46,648 bases of DNA from a virus. The notes under the pieces were generated by a model. The model did no database searches. It saw nothing but the letters and a program-made list of their open reading frames with translations, and was not told the DNA's origin. Every line of letters starts with the position of its first letter. Within the stretch, counting starts at the first letter, position 1. The stretch covers positions 1 to 46,648 of IMG/VR virus record IMGVR_UViG_3300037502_001380; one strand, given 5' to 3'. Shown piece after piece: positions 16,747 to 25,519 of this stretch. Made by a program: the position numbers and the translations under genes.

Positions 16747-19700
16747 AGTAACATGTTATTATTGTAGGCGTAGTATACACCCTGGTTCCGTAATTAGTTG
16801 AAGCCGTTAAATCTTTAAAATTAGTAGGCCATTGTACTGTAATCTGAATGGTGTTACTAGCATTTTGTATATGAAACGCATATATACCTCCAGTAACAAA
16901 GTTACTTACCGTTACATTGGATATGTTAGTTGTAGAATTGTTTGTAATTCTGTAAATACCAGATGACCTATAATTAACATCCCATACAATTGGGTTGGCA
17001 GTACTTGCTGTATACAAACTTGGAGTCTGTCTTGTGTAAGCATCTGTGGATGTAGTATTGTTATTAAATAGCACTAAGCCATTACTGTTTACCGCGCCTA
17101 ACCCAGTACCACCCTCAGATACTGGTATTGTGTTTACTACAGTATAAGCAGCACCTGTACCTTTTATATACCCAGTTGCACTGTTCAGACCAGTGCCGCC
17201 ATTTGCAACAGGCAATATACCTGTTACACCAGGAGTAATATTTGCACTACCATCAAAAGATGCAGCTGTAGTTGAACCTAAATTAGTTTGAATAGTTCTA
17301 GCTGTGGTCAGTGTTGCTGCACTACCATTAGTGTTACCAGTACCGCCATTTGTAATAGGTATAGTACCAGTTATAGCTATAGTAGGGTTGCCACTGACGC
17401 CATCACCATTAGTTACTGAAATATTTGAACCACCAGTAATAGTTCTAGCGGCTACAGTACCAGCACCAGTTCTTGCAATCAGTCCATTAGTGCCTAAGTT
17501 ATGTAGTGCTAATGCCTGGCCAGTCAACGCAAAAGTGTGTGTTGGAGATACCGAACTTATAGATATGCCAGCACCCTGCGTAAATGTTTGAACAGATGCA
17601 GATAGTCCATTTAATGATGTCAACCCTGTTGCACCACTACCACCTTCATCTGTGCCTGCATACCACTTTGAACCATCCCATTTCAATACTTGGCCTGTAG
17701 CAGAACCTATTAAAGAACTAATTTCACCAAGACTTGCACCACTACTCGTATTTCTAAGTAATAGCTGATTCGTATTTGAGGCGATTGCTGGAGGTGTACC
17801 TTTTAAAAACAGACTTCCTGCTGGTAGGTATGTACCTAAAGTAGCGCTTACTCCTTCCCTAGCAGCTCTTCCTATTGTAATAGTATTATCTCCGTTACCC
17901 ACAGCTCCAGCACCTATCACTATCATATTTGTTGCGTTATTTTTTCCTGGATACGCAGCAGCACCTATATACACACTTTCAGATGAATTTGTTACCTCCG
18001 TGCCCCATGTTACAGTTTGATATCTTCCAGCGTTCCAGCCTATTGCCACGTCAAAACCACCAGTAGTTTTAGCATATTGTACACCATAGCCTATACCAAC
18101 ATTAGATCGACTATTGGAATTAAAAAACGCCCCAAATCCTATGGCGACATTTTCTTCGCCAGAATTATTGTAAAACATTGCTTGAGAACCAATTGCAACA
18201 TTTTGATAGCCTGATACATTTACTCCAAGAGTTTGATTACCGACACCTACATTATCTGAGCCAATAGTATTGAGTTGCAAAGACCTACTGCCAATAGCCA
18301 TATTGCCAAATCCTGTTGAATTGTTAAATAGCGCTCCTCCCCCCAAAGAAACGTTATAGGAACCTTGATATGTTAGTGTAGACCATGTACTTGATTGACC
18401 ACCATTTCCTATCCATATATTATCTCCTTCGCTACCAAGTGCATAATAATTATTTATATTGGTAAGAAATCCATTAGTATTCACCGCCAACATCGTAGCC
18501 TTCGCCGTACCTGTTACGTCAAGTCTCTCAGTTGGTGCAACAGTACTACCAATTCTCATGTTACCTGCTGGAACGTAAGTTGCAGTTGTACTACTATTGC
18601 CTATTGTTGTAGTGTTAGAGCCATTGCCTGAGTTTGATGCACCTGAAGTACCAGAGCCTATTACAATCTCATTAGTTACATCTGTAGTGCCAGCACTCAC
18701 ACCACTATATGCACCTATGTATATACCACGTGTCAACGCTCTGTTATTACTCACTGTGTTGGCTGCGCTTCTACCAATAGCGACATTTGATGATATGTCT
18801 ATGTTGCCTGCTGTACCTGCTGTACCAAATGTCTGTAATGTTCCTGCGCCAATAGTAACATTGTTAAGTACACCTGTCCTATAACGAGGTAAATTAGGAT
18901 TAGGGTCAGTACTTGCTAAAGAAGCATTTCCAATAGCTACATTAGCTTCCCCTTCTGAGTGTCGCATGGCATTTACACCAACAGCTGTATTTTCATTACT
19001 GTTTTTAGTAAATATCATTGCACTGCCGCCAATAGCTGTGTTACCTGCAACTGAGGCAGCCACGTCTTTTACAAGTGAGTTTAGTGCAGAGCCACCAATG
19101 GCTGTATTATTACCAGTGCCACCACCTGTAGTCACTATAGCATAGTTTCTTAAAGCTGAAGCACCAATTGCTAAGTTGTTAGAAGCTATATCATTTGTTA
19201 AAAGTGCATTTGCACCAATAGCTACGTTGTTTGTGCCTGTTGTATTTGCATTAAGTGAGTTATTGCCAAACGCTAAATTTGTTGTTATACCACCTGACCC
19301 TAACCCAATACGCGCACCATTTATAAGTGCATCACCAGCAACATCAAGTTTAAAAGTTGGTACTTTACCTATACCAATATTATCAGACGATTCTTGTATA
19401 ACTGAATTGCCTAGAGCAGTAGTCGTAGTCCATTTTGGAATCTTATTCACATCGCCAGTACCAGTTACAGTACCACCGCTGTTAGTAGATGATATAGTTA
19501 AGTTATTTCCTGTCTGAGATAATGATACATTACTACCAGCAGTGATAGTGACATCAGTTCCAGTAGAAGAATTTAACGTTACAGGAGATGTCGTACCTGT
19601 AAATGACAAGTCGGTATTACCAGTTATTACAAGACTGTTACCTGATAATCCGCTAGGTACACTTACTTCTTGTACAACGCCATTATCGTTTACACCTAGT

Positions 19701-20887
19701 AGTTTTGTAGTAGTAACTGGCTTGTTTGTATTTCTAACTCTCAGAGTACCATTCACATCTAGTTTTTCAGTTGGTGTTATATCAATTCCTATGCTACCCG
19801 TGCTTTCCTTAACAACACTGTTGCCTATTGTAATCTCGCCTGTAGCCACATCTGTACCTTTAAATTTAACCAGGTAATCTTCATTTCCAGTTGCAATAGT
19901 TGGTATTTGATTAGTTGTAGCTTTCCATTTTACGCCATTCCATAACAGCCCACTGTTGATTATCCTACCTGTAACGTTTACATCAGACAAATCATCTAGC
20001 TTAGGTGCAAGCCAAGGACGTACTAAAATAGTAATGTTGTTATTGTTACCATTTGGCTTTCTCACAACTAACGCAATACTGCTTTTATGACTTGGTGAGC
20101 TTGGTGCAATGTCTGTATACCTACCAGGTTGTGTTGTAGATGGATACAATATGTCACCTATGTCTAATGTAATTCCTGTTTGCGCAATCTCAGACTGTTT
20201 TAATTCAGAAACATAACCAAACCAGGTAATTAGGCCTGTTGAGTCATTTTCAATCTGACTTGCTGCTACACCCATGATTGTAGTAGAAGGATATGTACCA
20301 TTGTTTACAGCAGGTACTACTCTAATATGGTCTCCAGAAATAGGTGTCACTGGGTCAACCATAACTAGCTGTCCTTTTAAAATAGCAGAACCCGATTTAT
20401 TAATAATAATAGGATAAAACAATTCTTCGCCTAATTGATACCTAGTGCCACCATTTATAATAGCATTAACAGTTTCGCTATTTGCATCAAACCACATAAC
20501 ACCTAAAGTGTCGAAAGGCGGTGTATATGTAATGTCAAACCTGACCCTATCTACAATGCCTAACTTGTTGTTTGCAATAGGCCCTACTACCTCACCATTC
20601 AACACAGCAGGAGGTACATTTATTGGAAATATCTTAACCCAGCCAGAATCTGCATTTGTCGAGTCTTGCATGTATGTCCATATCCTAACATTAACAGTGT
20701 CAATGTGCATGAATGTACCATGTCTGCGCAATGAATCAGTAGGTGTGTAATTTGGATAACCATTACCCCTAAAAAACAAACCTTCTCCAGATGTCTGGTA
20801 TCCAGTTTGAATGTTTCTCACATTTATAGGGTATTGACCAAATGCAACAATTGGCAACAAAAACAAAACAATTATTATGTGTCTCAT
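16718..20887 (-). CDS. Long fibre protein with YadA-like head repeats and GGTG repeats
   Basis: A 1389-residue fibre. It opens with a signal-like MRHIIIVLFLLPIVAFGQYP. The body holds two blocks of about 14-25-residue repeats with the consensus N-V-A-I-G-x-x-A-L (about residues 530-710 and 840-960), the pattern of the left-handed beta-roll of trimeric autotransporter heads. WNGxxW-type turns flank them (GLLWNGVKWK, LKWDGSKWYA). Residues about 1180-1270 carry ANGGTG/EGGTG repeats typical of phage tail fibres. The C-terminus is short and beta-rich. A trimeric side or tail fibre that contacts the host surface is likely. It overlaps its neighbours on both sides (4 and 29 bp). Confidence 0.8.
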   Translation of the reverse strand: MRHIIIVLFLLPIVAFGQYPINVRNIQTGYQTSGEGLFFRGNGYPNYTPTDSLRRHGTFMHIDTVNVRIWTYMQDSTNADSGWVKIFPINVPPAVLNGEVVGPIANNKLGIVDRVRFDITYTPPFDTLGVMWFDANSETVNAIINGGTRYQLGEELFYPIIINKSGSAILKGQLVMVDPVTPISGDHIRVVPAVNNGTYPSTTIMGVAASQIENDSTGLITWFGYVSELKQSEIAQTGITLDIGDILYPSTTQPGRYTDIAPSSPSHKSSIALVVRKPNGNNNNITILVRPWLAPKLDDLSDVNVTGRIINSGLLWNGVKWKATTNQIPTIATGNEDYLVKFKGTDVATGEITIGNSVVKESTGSIGIDITPTEKLDVNGTLRVRNTNKPVTTTKLLGVNDNGVVQEVSVPSGLSGNSLVITGNTDLSFTGTTSPVTLNSSTGTDVTITAGSNVSLSQTGNNLTISSTNSGGTVTGTGDVNKIPKWTTTTALGNSVIQESSDNIGIGKVPTFKLDVAGDALINGARIGLGSGGITTNLAFGNNSLNANTTGTNNVAIGANALLTNDIASNNLAIGASALRNYAIVTTGGGTGNNTAIGGSALNSLVKDVAASVAGNTAIGGSAMIFTKNSNENTAVGVNAMRHSEGEANVAIGNASLASTDPNPNLPRYRTGVLNNVTIGAGTLQTFGTAGTAGNIDISSNVAIGRSAANTVSNNRALTRGIYIGAYSGVSAGTTDVTNEIVIGSGTSGASNSGNGSNTTTIGNSSTTATYVPAGNMRIGSTVAPTERLDVTGTAKATMLAVNTNGFLTNINNYYALGSEGDNIWIGNGGQSSTWSTLTYQGSYNVSLGGGALFNNSTGFGNMAIGSRSLQLNTIGSDNVGVGNQTLGVNVSGYQNVAIGSQAMFYNNSGEENVAIGFGAFFNSNSRSNVGIGYGVQYAKTTGGFDVAIGWNAGRYQTVTWGTEVTNSSESVYIGAAAYPGKNNATNMIVIGAGAVGNGDNTITIGRAAREGVSATLGTYLPAGSLFLKGTPPAIASNTNQLLLRNTSSGASLGEISSLIGSATGQVLKWDGSKWYAGTDEGGSGATGLTSLNGLSASVQTFTQGAGISISSVSPTHTFALTGQALALHNLGTNGLIARTGAGTVAARTITGGSNISVTNGDGVSGNPTIAITGTIPITNGGTGNTNGSAATLTTARTIQTNLGSTTAASFDGSANITPGVTGILPVANGGTGLNSATGYIKGTGAAYTVVNTIPVSEGGTGLGAVNSNGLVLFNNNTTSTDAYTRQTPSLYTASTANPIVWDVNYRSSGIYRITNNSTTNISNVTVSNFVTGGIYAFHIQNASNTIQITVQWPTNFKDLTASTNYGTRVYTTPTIITCYYDGTQFVCE

Positions 20888-21183
20888 AAGAACATGATTA
20901 TAGTGTAATAAACTGCTGGAAGTGGACTTAATATGGTTACAGTAGATTGACCTGGTGCCGTGTTTCTAGTAATGGTAAACTCAGCACCATATTCTTTTCT
21001 TACTCCATTGGCATACACTTCTAGGTTATATTGTGGATAATCAGGAAGAACACCATTGTTTAAATCCCATATAAGTACACCAGTGCCAGTGGCATCATAT
21101 ACGTTTTTAACCAACCTGCTAGAACTACCTGTTCCTACTGTGTTGGTACAATCTGCATAAACAGTAGATACTATTGTAGGCAT
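20884..21183 (-). CDS. Small beta-rich fibre-module protein
   Basis: A 99-residue protein starting MPTIVSTVYADCTNTVGTGS at ATG 21183, which overlaps the upstream stop (TAATG); an in-frame TTG two codons earlier is less likely. It is a single beta-sandwich-sized unit ending VTILSPLPAVYYTIIMFL. It resembles an Ig-like or fibre-attachment domain (GVLIWDLNNGVLPDYPQYNL). The function is unrecognised; position between Ig-like genes and the long fibre suggests a fibre base or adaptor. Confidence 0.45.
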   Translation of the reverse strand: MPTIVSTVYADCTNTVGTGSSSRLVKNVYDATGTGVLIWDLNNGVLPDYPQYNLEVYANGVRKEYGAEFTITRNTAPGQSTVTILSPLPAVYYTIIMFL

Positions 21184-21881
21184 TAGCAAGAACTTTTTAA
21201 AATGATATAATACTTACCTTTTACTAAGGTAGCTACTCTAAATCGAATGGTGTAAGATTGGCCAGCTGCTATATCCATTGCAAGCAATAACTTTTTACCA
21301 CCTGCTTGAGAAGCTAAACTTCTAAATAACACATCGCTAGCACAAGTAGTATTGCCAGTGTTGGTGTACACTTGCATAGCTAAACCTGATGCGGCATCAT
21401 CATTGAATCCAGTACTGTCTAATTCAATAGTCACTGTGTAAGGTAGTGACCTGCTTGGTACTATGAACCTGTACCACAAATCACCACTGTAAGTACCTTG
21501 ATTCCACTCAGTAGGATAGTCCAATGGATTTGGTATAGATGGTACTTTAGTATTAGGGCAGTCATCCAGATTGTCGTCTTCTACTGTAATTTCAAATGAC
21601 TTAGTGCTTACATTTGTACCTGCAATATCAAATGCAGTAGTACAGGTGTCATTTACCCTATTAGGGGCAAGCCCTTGCCAAACCACTGTCACAGTTGATT
21701 CATCTGTCACGCCACTTGATGTAACTGTATACTTGTACACGTAAGACCCAGGTGCAGTACTCACAAAGTCTATGCTTGCGTTATACGTTATAGGTGCAGC
21801 AGGGCCACTAGCACTTACTCTAGTCCACGTACCAGATGCAGTTGCATTGTCTAACGAATTGTATAATACTATTGCACTCAT
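21183..21881 (-). CDS. Ig-like beta-sandwich structural protein
   Basis: A 232-residue protein with an N-terminal Ig-like unit (YNASIDFVSTAPGSYVYKYT, then VTSSGVTDESTVTVVW) and a C-terminal jelly-roll-like unit (GDLWYRFIVPSRSLPYTVTI, later GQSYTIRFRVATLVKGKYYI) like those in Bacteroidota surface proteins that present a carbohydrate-binding face. Paired Cys (NDTCTTAF, DDCPN, TTCASD) may form disulfides, which would need an extracellular site. It has no signal peptide. Its start overlaps the upstream stop by one base. Probably a virion decoration or adhesion protein; inferred from fold and neighbours. Confidence 0.5.
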   Translation of the reverse strand: MSAIVLYNSLDNATASGTWTRVSASGPAAPITYNASIDFVSTAPGSYVYKYTVTSSGVTDESTVTVVWQGLAPNRVNDTCTTAFDIAGTNVSTKSFEITVEDDNLDDCPNTKVPSIPNPLDYPTEWNQGTYSGDLWYRFIVPSRSLPYTVTIELDSTGFNDDAASGLAMQVYTNTGNTTCASDVLFRSLASQAGGKKLLLAMDIAAGQSYTIRFRVATLVKGKYYIILKSSC

Positions 21882-23341
21882 TAGTTACAAAGTGTTATGC
21901 TTAAATCACTACCTGCATTTATCACCGTCACTGTCACCGTAGCTTCATTGCTTGTCACTCCTTGCAAATTCTTCACCGTGTACTTAAACACCTTAGTGCC
22001 AGACATACCAGCAGCAGCTACAATAGTCACTTTACCATCTGTAGTCGGTGTTATAGTCAAACCACTGTCCACTGAGGTAACTTGAATAGTCTTTGGGTCT
22101 AAAGCAGAACCTGTAAACACATCGTTTAATGTCACCGCAAAAGAGGTTGTTGAACCAGCTACCATGCTTAGCGCATCATTGTTAGCTACTGGCTTAGGTA
22201 CGCACTTTATAATGGTGTACAACACTGGTCTTGCAGCAGCGCCAATGTCATCTGACACTGTCCACGAAAAAGCATCAACACCTAAGTTGGTAGGCACTGT
22301 GTACTTAATAACTCGCTTACCATTGTTTGAACCCAATACAATGCTAGGAGACGCAGAAGTAGGCGGTGTAATAATTTTAAACGTAGACCAATCAATAGAC
22401 CTGCCTGAGTCAATCACGTACCTTGAACCATCTTCTAACGGAATATCCAACACACTACCAGCAGTGAGTTCACAAGGGATGTTAGTGCTATATGGTATCA
22501 AGTTGATACTGTAACCCGTAGTGTCTACTATGATAAAAGACAGTGATGCTTTGTTAGTGATACCGCCAAAGTTGTCACGCATAGTGTAATACCCTTTTTG
22601 CAAAGTTGTCTTATCCGCTGTAGTAAACGTGTACTTTGTCTTAGAGGAATCTAACGGGTTCAACGTAGCTATCATACCACCTGGCAATTCAAGATTCACT
22701 TCAGAACTTGCAAAATCTAAATCTGGTGCAAAGAATGCAAAATCAGTCAATGCTGACACATAGTTACCTGTGCTGCTTAAATTGTCTTTAAACAGATAAA
22801 TTACTTTGTCTTCAGCAGATGCAGGTTTAAACACGTAAGAGTAACTAGATGATTTAGTACAACCTTTGCAGTTTTCTTTAGCTATGACAGAGATAGACGT
22901 AGAACCAGGTACATACTGCTTAGGTCTCAACGTCAACACACTGTCATTAGAAGAGTCTACCTTGCTGACTTGTTCCCATACAGCAGTGTCAAATGACCAA
23001 GTAAACTGTATGTTGCTGCAATTAGCACCACCTGACGTAACTCTAAACGTTTTGTTCTGCGCTGTTGTAATCACACTAATAGGTGAAATCAACATCGAAT
23101 TGCAAGGGTTGCTGGTGTTCACTGTCAATGTCTGCGTGTTGCCACAATTAGCAGTCACCGTCAACGTAGCCGTAGTAGCATTGCAAGCCACATCAGCAAA
23201 CTGAAACACGGTTTCTACCACATTACCAGCAATCACACCAGATGCTTTATCAAAAGTCAAACAGGAACTAGCTGTACTCCACTGATAGAAGTAAGGTGCT
23301 TCACCTCCTGTTATCTGTATTTTCTTGTTTATGGTAATCAT
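21881..23341 (-). CDS. Multidomain Ig-like protein with Big_9/cadherin-like domain
   Basis: A 486-residue protein made of successive beta-sandwich units. The first third is Cys-rich (ATLTVTANCGNTQTLTVN, NPCNSM). The C-terminal third has the Big_9/cadherin-like order VANNDALSMVAGSTTSFAVT, LNDVFTGSALDPKTI, then FKYTVKNLQGVTSNEATVTV, a family common in Bacteroidota surface proteins (N-D-x(n)-V-L-x-N-D). There is no signal peptide. Such modules on virions are thought to bind host glycans or mucus. It lies between two small Cys-containing genes and another Ig-like gene, so 20.9-23.3 kb is a decoration module. Confidence 0.6.
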   Translation of the reverse strand: MITINKKIQITGGEAPYFYQWSTASSCLTFDKASGVIAGNVVETVFQFADVACNATTATLTVTANCGNTQTLTVNTSNPCNSMLISPISVITTAQNKTFRVTSGGANCSNIQFTWSFDTAVWEQVSKVDSSNDSVLTLRPKQYVPGSTSISVIAKENCKGCTKSSSYSYVFKPASAEDKVIYLFKDNLSSTGNYVSALTDFAFFAPDLDFASSEVNLELPGGMIATLNPLDSSKTKYTFTTADKTTLQKGYYTMRDNFGGITNKASLSFIIVDTTGYSINLIPYSTNIPCELTAGSVLDIPLEDGSRYVIDSGRSIDWSTFKIITPPTSASPSIVLGSNNGKRVIKYTVPTNLGVDAFSWTVSDDIGAAARPVLYTIIKCVPKPVANNDALSMVAGSTTSFAVTLNDVFTGSALDPKTIQVTSVDSGLTITPTTDGKVTIVAAAGMSGTKVFKYTVKNLQGVTSNEATVTVTVINAGSDLSITLCN

Positions 23342-23344
23342 ACC

Positions 23345-23662
23345 TTAACTTATATCGGTTAACGTAAATGCTGCACACACTGGTTCACCAATGGTGGCAA
23401 ATGTCATAGTGCATTCTTTGCTGACCACAGTAGTAAACCCTGTCTCATAACATGGTGCGTCAGGCAACCTTCGATATTTTGTATCTATTGCCGTTTTTAC
23501 CTTTGTAAAATTGTCACAGGTGCTATCTAAATCTAATGCAAACAGATTAGACATGTCCTGACAAAAGGTAGTTGCACCACAAGACACCATGTAGTCATAG
23601 TTCTTAGCCAGGTTGACAGTTTGTTCAATAACCTTAGCAGTTAGTTTTGCTTTAACATCCAC
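23345..23662 (-). CDS. Small Cys-rich protein of unknown function
   Basis: A 105-residue protein. It has an N-terminal helix (AKLTAKVIEQTVNLAKNYDY) and six Cys spread through the chain (VSCGATTFCQD, DSTCDNF, APCYETG, KECTMT, PVCAAF). The C-terminal half is beta-like and ends FTLTDIS. It overlaps the 167-residue gene by 11 bp, and the Ig-like gene follows after 3 bp. The Cys content is shared with the following adhesion-type genes. I do not recognise the family. Confidence 0.45.
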   Translation of the reverse strand: MDVKAKLTAKVIEQTVNLAKNYDYMVSCGATTFCQDMSNLFALDLDSTCDNFTKVKTAIDTKYRRLPDAPCYETGFTTVVSKECTMTFATIGEPVCAAFTLTDIS

Positions 23663-24155
23663 AGTTCACCTCCGTTTCTAAAATGTCAGACATGGTGTTA
23701 AACAATGTACACGCATTGGTGTAACTCCCCTCATCGCAGTATTGCACTCTAGCCAATAAGTAATGAAAGCTAAAAGCCCAAAACTTAAAGTCTTCTTCAC
23801 ATGGTTTGTCTAGACAGTCTACTTTAGCTGCCATTAAATCCACTAGTTTACAGTTAATACCTGTGTCAATGTACAACAGGCCATTGTCAATCTGCACTTG
23901 CGTAGCCAGGTACGACAACTGGAATCTGTAAATCCCTACTGTAAACGTACCTGACTGCGACAAGGCAGCTGGGTTTAGTACTACTTTACCGTTGGCTATA
24001 TACGTAGCCTGGTTAGCAGCCGTAATATTTATGACCACTGGCGTACCACAATTCAACCACACTTCCAACTTTAACGTCTTCGTGTTATCTGCTATGAATG
24101 AGGTTATTGTCGTACTGGTAATCTGAATCTGTGTGGTAGTCCAAGTGAAAGTCAT
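23652..24155 (-). CDS. Unknown structural-module protein, beta then helix
   Basis: A 167-residue protein with a Thr-rich beta N-terminal domain (MTFTWTTTQIQITSTTITSF) and a helical C-terminal half containing a Cys cluster (VDCLDKPCEEDF, QYCDEGSYTNACTLFN, and a final EVNCGC). The order, an all-beta domain followed by a helical Cys-bearing one, suggests a virion protein with disulfides or metal sites. It sits 2 bp after the 178-residue gene. No family recognised. Confidence 0.45.
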   Translation of the reverse strand: MTFTWTTTQIQITSTTITSFIADNTKTLKLEVWLNCGTPVVINITAANQATYIANGKVVLNPAALSQSGTFTVGIYRFQLSYLATQVQIDNGLLYIDTGINCKLVDLMAAKVDCLDKPCEEDFKFWAFSFHYLLARVQYCDEGSYTNACTLFNTMSDILETEVNCGC

Positions 24156-24157
24156 AG

Positions 24158-24694
24158 TTACTTTTTAACGATGTTATCAAATGCACTGTCAAGAATCTTC
24201 AAGATAGAATCTACTGCATCACTGTCCTTAATCTTCTTTTCCAAGATAGGGCGAATTGCATTTTGCAACAGCACTTGTTCTGTAGCAGGGTCTTCCAACG
24301 TATTTTGCATCAATGCTTTCAACTGCACATTGTTTTGCAAGTCATTATCAGAATACACGCGAAGTACACCAAGCACCAGGTTCTTTGCAAACAACAGTAG
24401 TTTCTCTACGTTCTCGTCATCATGCTTCAAGATAATCTCAGTAAAGATTTCATCCAGGTAGTCTGCTAGTGGGCCATTTACCCAGTCTAGCGTAACCTTT
24501 GCAACTTGTTCTTTGTTGGCAGCGTCATCATCGTTGAGTACCGTAATCGTGTTGGTAATGGGAATAAAAGCTACTTCCACACCGCGTTCTGCTTTGACGT
24601 TTCCTTTTACACGTTTAAGCACTTGTGATTTGAAGAAAGAAAGCGTCATGTTCAACACACCACGCAAAACATCACTGACTGGTTTAGTCTTCAT
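24158..24694 (-). CDS. Unknown mostly helical protein
   Basis: A 178-residue protein with a basic N-terminus (MKTKPVSDVLRGVLNMTLSF, FKSQVLKRVKG) and a long acidic helical C-terminal part (DEIFTEIILKHDDENVEKLL; IRPILEKKIKDSDAVDSILK). A short beta segment (GVEVAFIPITNTITVLNDDD) lies between. It is preceded by a leader with AACTAAACAATCAATT before ATG, one of the few non-overlapping starts here. Location after the cupin gene gives no clear clue. Confidence 0.45.
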   Translation of the reverse strand: MKTKPVSDVLRGVLNMTLSFFKSQVLKRVKGNVKAERGVEVAFIPITNTITVLNDDDAANKEQVAKVTLDWVNGPLADYLDEIFTEIILKHDDENVEKLLLFAKNLVLGVLRVYSDNDLQNNVQLKALMQNTLEDPATEQVLLQNAIRPILEKKIKDSDAVDSILKILDSAFDNIVKK

Positions 24695-24708
24695 AATTGA
24701 TTGTTTAG

Positions 24709-25185
24709 TTATTTACGTAATTCAACAATAGCAAAACCATCTTCTAACGGTATAAAAGAATGTAGTTGCAAAGCAGGGACAATCTGTGTTTCCCCTTCAT
24801 TGTATACCACATTGTTTACACCGTCTTTGTAACTGCCTTTTAAGCATCTCAATGTTTCTTGCATCTGGTGAGAGTGTGCAGGAAAACCTTCACCTTGGTC
24901 AAACTTCACTGCCAATACAATGTTCTCGTCAAAGTCAATGTTCTGAATGATAGTGTCAGCACAAGATTCATAGTCAAACAGAATGTCATTTTCATCTACC
25001 ATCTGCCTGACAAAGATGTTGTAACGCAACTCCACATATCTGTCATGTGGTATCTCTAGTATAGACGTATTCAACGACCCTTGGTAACTTAATTCTACCT
25101 GTTCTAGTTTCTCGATTACGTCTTCCAAAGCCTGTAACGCTGCTGATTTCTTAAACCGCAATGCGTTTGCGAATCTATTTTTCAT
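24709..25185 (-). CDS. Cupin-fold protein
   Basis: A 158-residue protein whose C-terminal part has both cupin motifs: EGFPAHSHQMQETLRCLKGS with metal-ligand candidates His104, His106 and Glu110 and the usual Gly117, and ETQIVPALQLHSFIPLEDG with His142. The N-terminal 60 residues are helical. A metal-binding cupin could be a small-molecule enzyme or a structural or sensing barrel. In a head-tail gene cluster it may be a virion component; nothing in the sequence indicates substrate. It overlaps the membrane protein gene by 11 bp. Confidence 0.7.
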   Translation of the reverse strand: MKNRFANALRFKKSAALQALEDVIEKLEQVELSYQGSLNTSILEIPHDRYVELRYNIFVRQMVDENDILFDYESCADTIIQNIDFDENIVLAVKFDQGEGFPAHSHQMQETLRCLKGSYKDGVNNVVYNEGETQIVPALQLHSFIPLEDGFAIVELRK

Positions 25186-25519
25186 CTTGCAGTGATTGGC
25201 GTATTGTTTCTAATAAACCCTTCAACTCTTTAATGTCAGAAACATGCTCAATCAGTAAATCAAGCTTCGAGGTAAACTCCAGTACCTTACCTTGACTTTT
25301 CAGTTGGTCTTCTAAACGAAGATGCACTGTAGCCAAAAGTTCTGTGGCACGTAGACTCTTCTCTGCCCAGGCATGGTTAGCTTTGCGTTCATTTCTGTAC
25401 ATCAGATAGAACACTAACGCTATACCTAGCAATAACAGCAGGATAAGAGAATACACCACTTCGGAACCAGGAGTAGCCCTCGAAGCCTGTTCTACTATAG
25501 TATTTGGCAGTTTATCCAT
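25175..25519 (-). CDS. Single-pass membrane protein with coiled coil (holin or spanin candidate)
   Basis: A 114-residue protein with a short N-terminus, one transmembrane helix at about residues 22-42 (VYSLILLLLLGIALVFYLMY) followed by RNERK (positive-inside), and a long amphipathic helix with heptads (LRLEDQLKSQGKVLEFTSKL; IKELKGLLETIRQSLQ). This topology fits a phage holin-like or inner-membrane spanin subunit, but also a membrane-anchored assembly factor. It starts at the base where the 473-residue gene ends (TAATG). The nearest lysis gene, the endolysin, is 12 kb away in the same transcription direction. Confidence 0.5.
   Translation of the reverse strand: MDKLPNTIVEQASRATPGSEVVYSLILLLLLGIALVFYLMYRNERKANHAWAEKSLRATELLATVHLRLEDQLKSQGKVLEFTSKLDLLIEHVSDIKELKGLLETIRQSLQDEK

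Noticed and set aside
19176-19517. Plus-strand ORFs opposite the long fibre gene (also 17304-17591, 18597-18884, 19542-19877)
   Set aside because: They are antisense shadows of repetitive NVAIG and Thr/Gly-rich coding sequence, Val/Pro/Leu-rich and without leaders.
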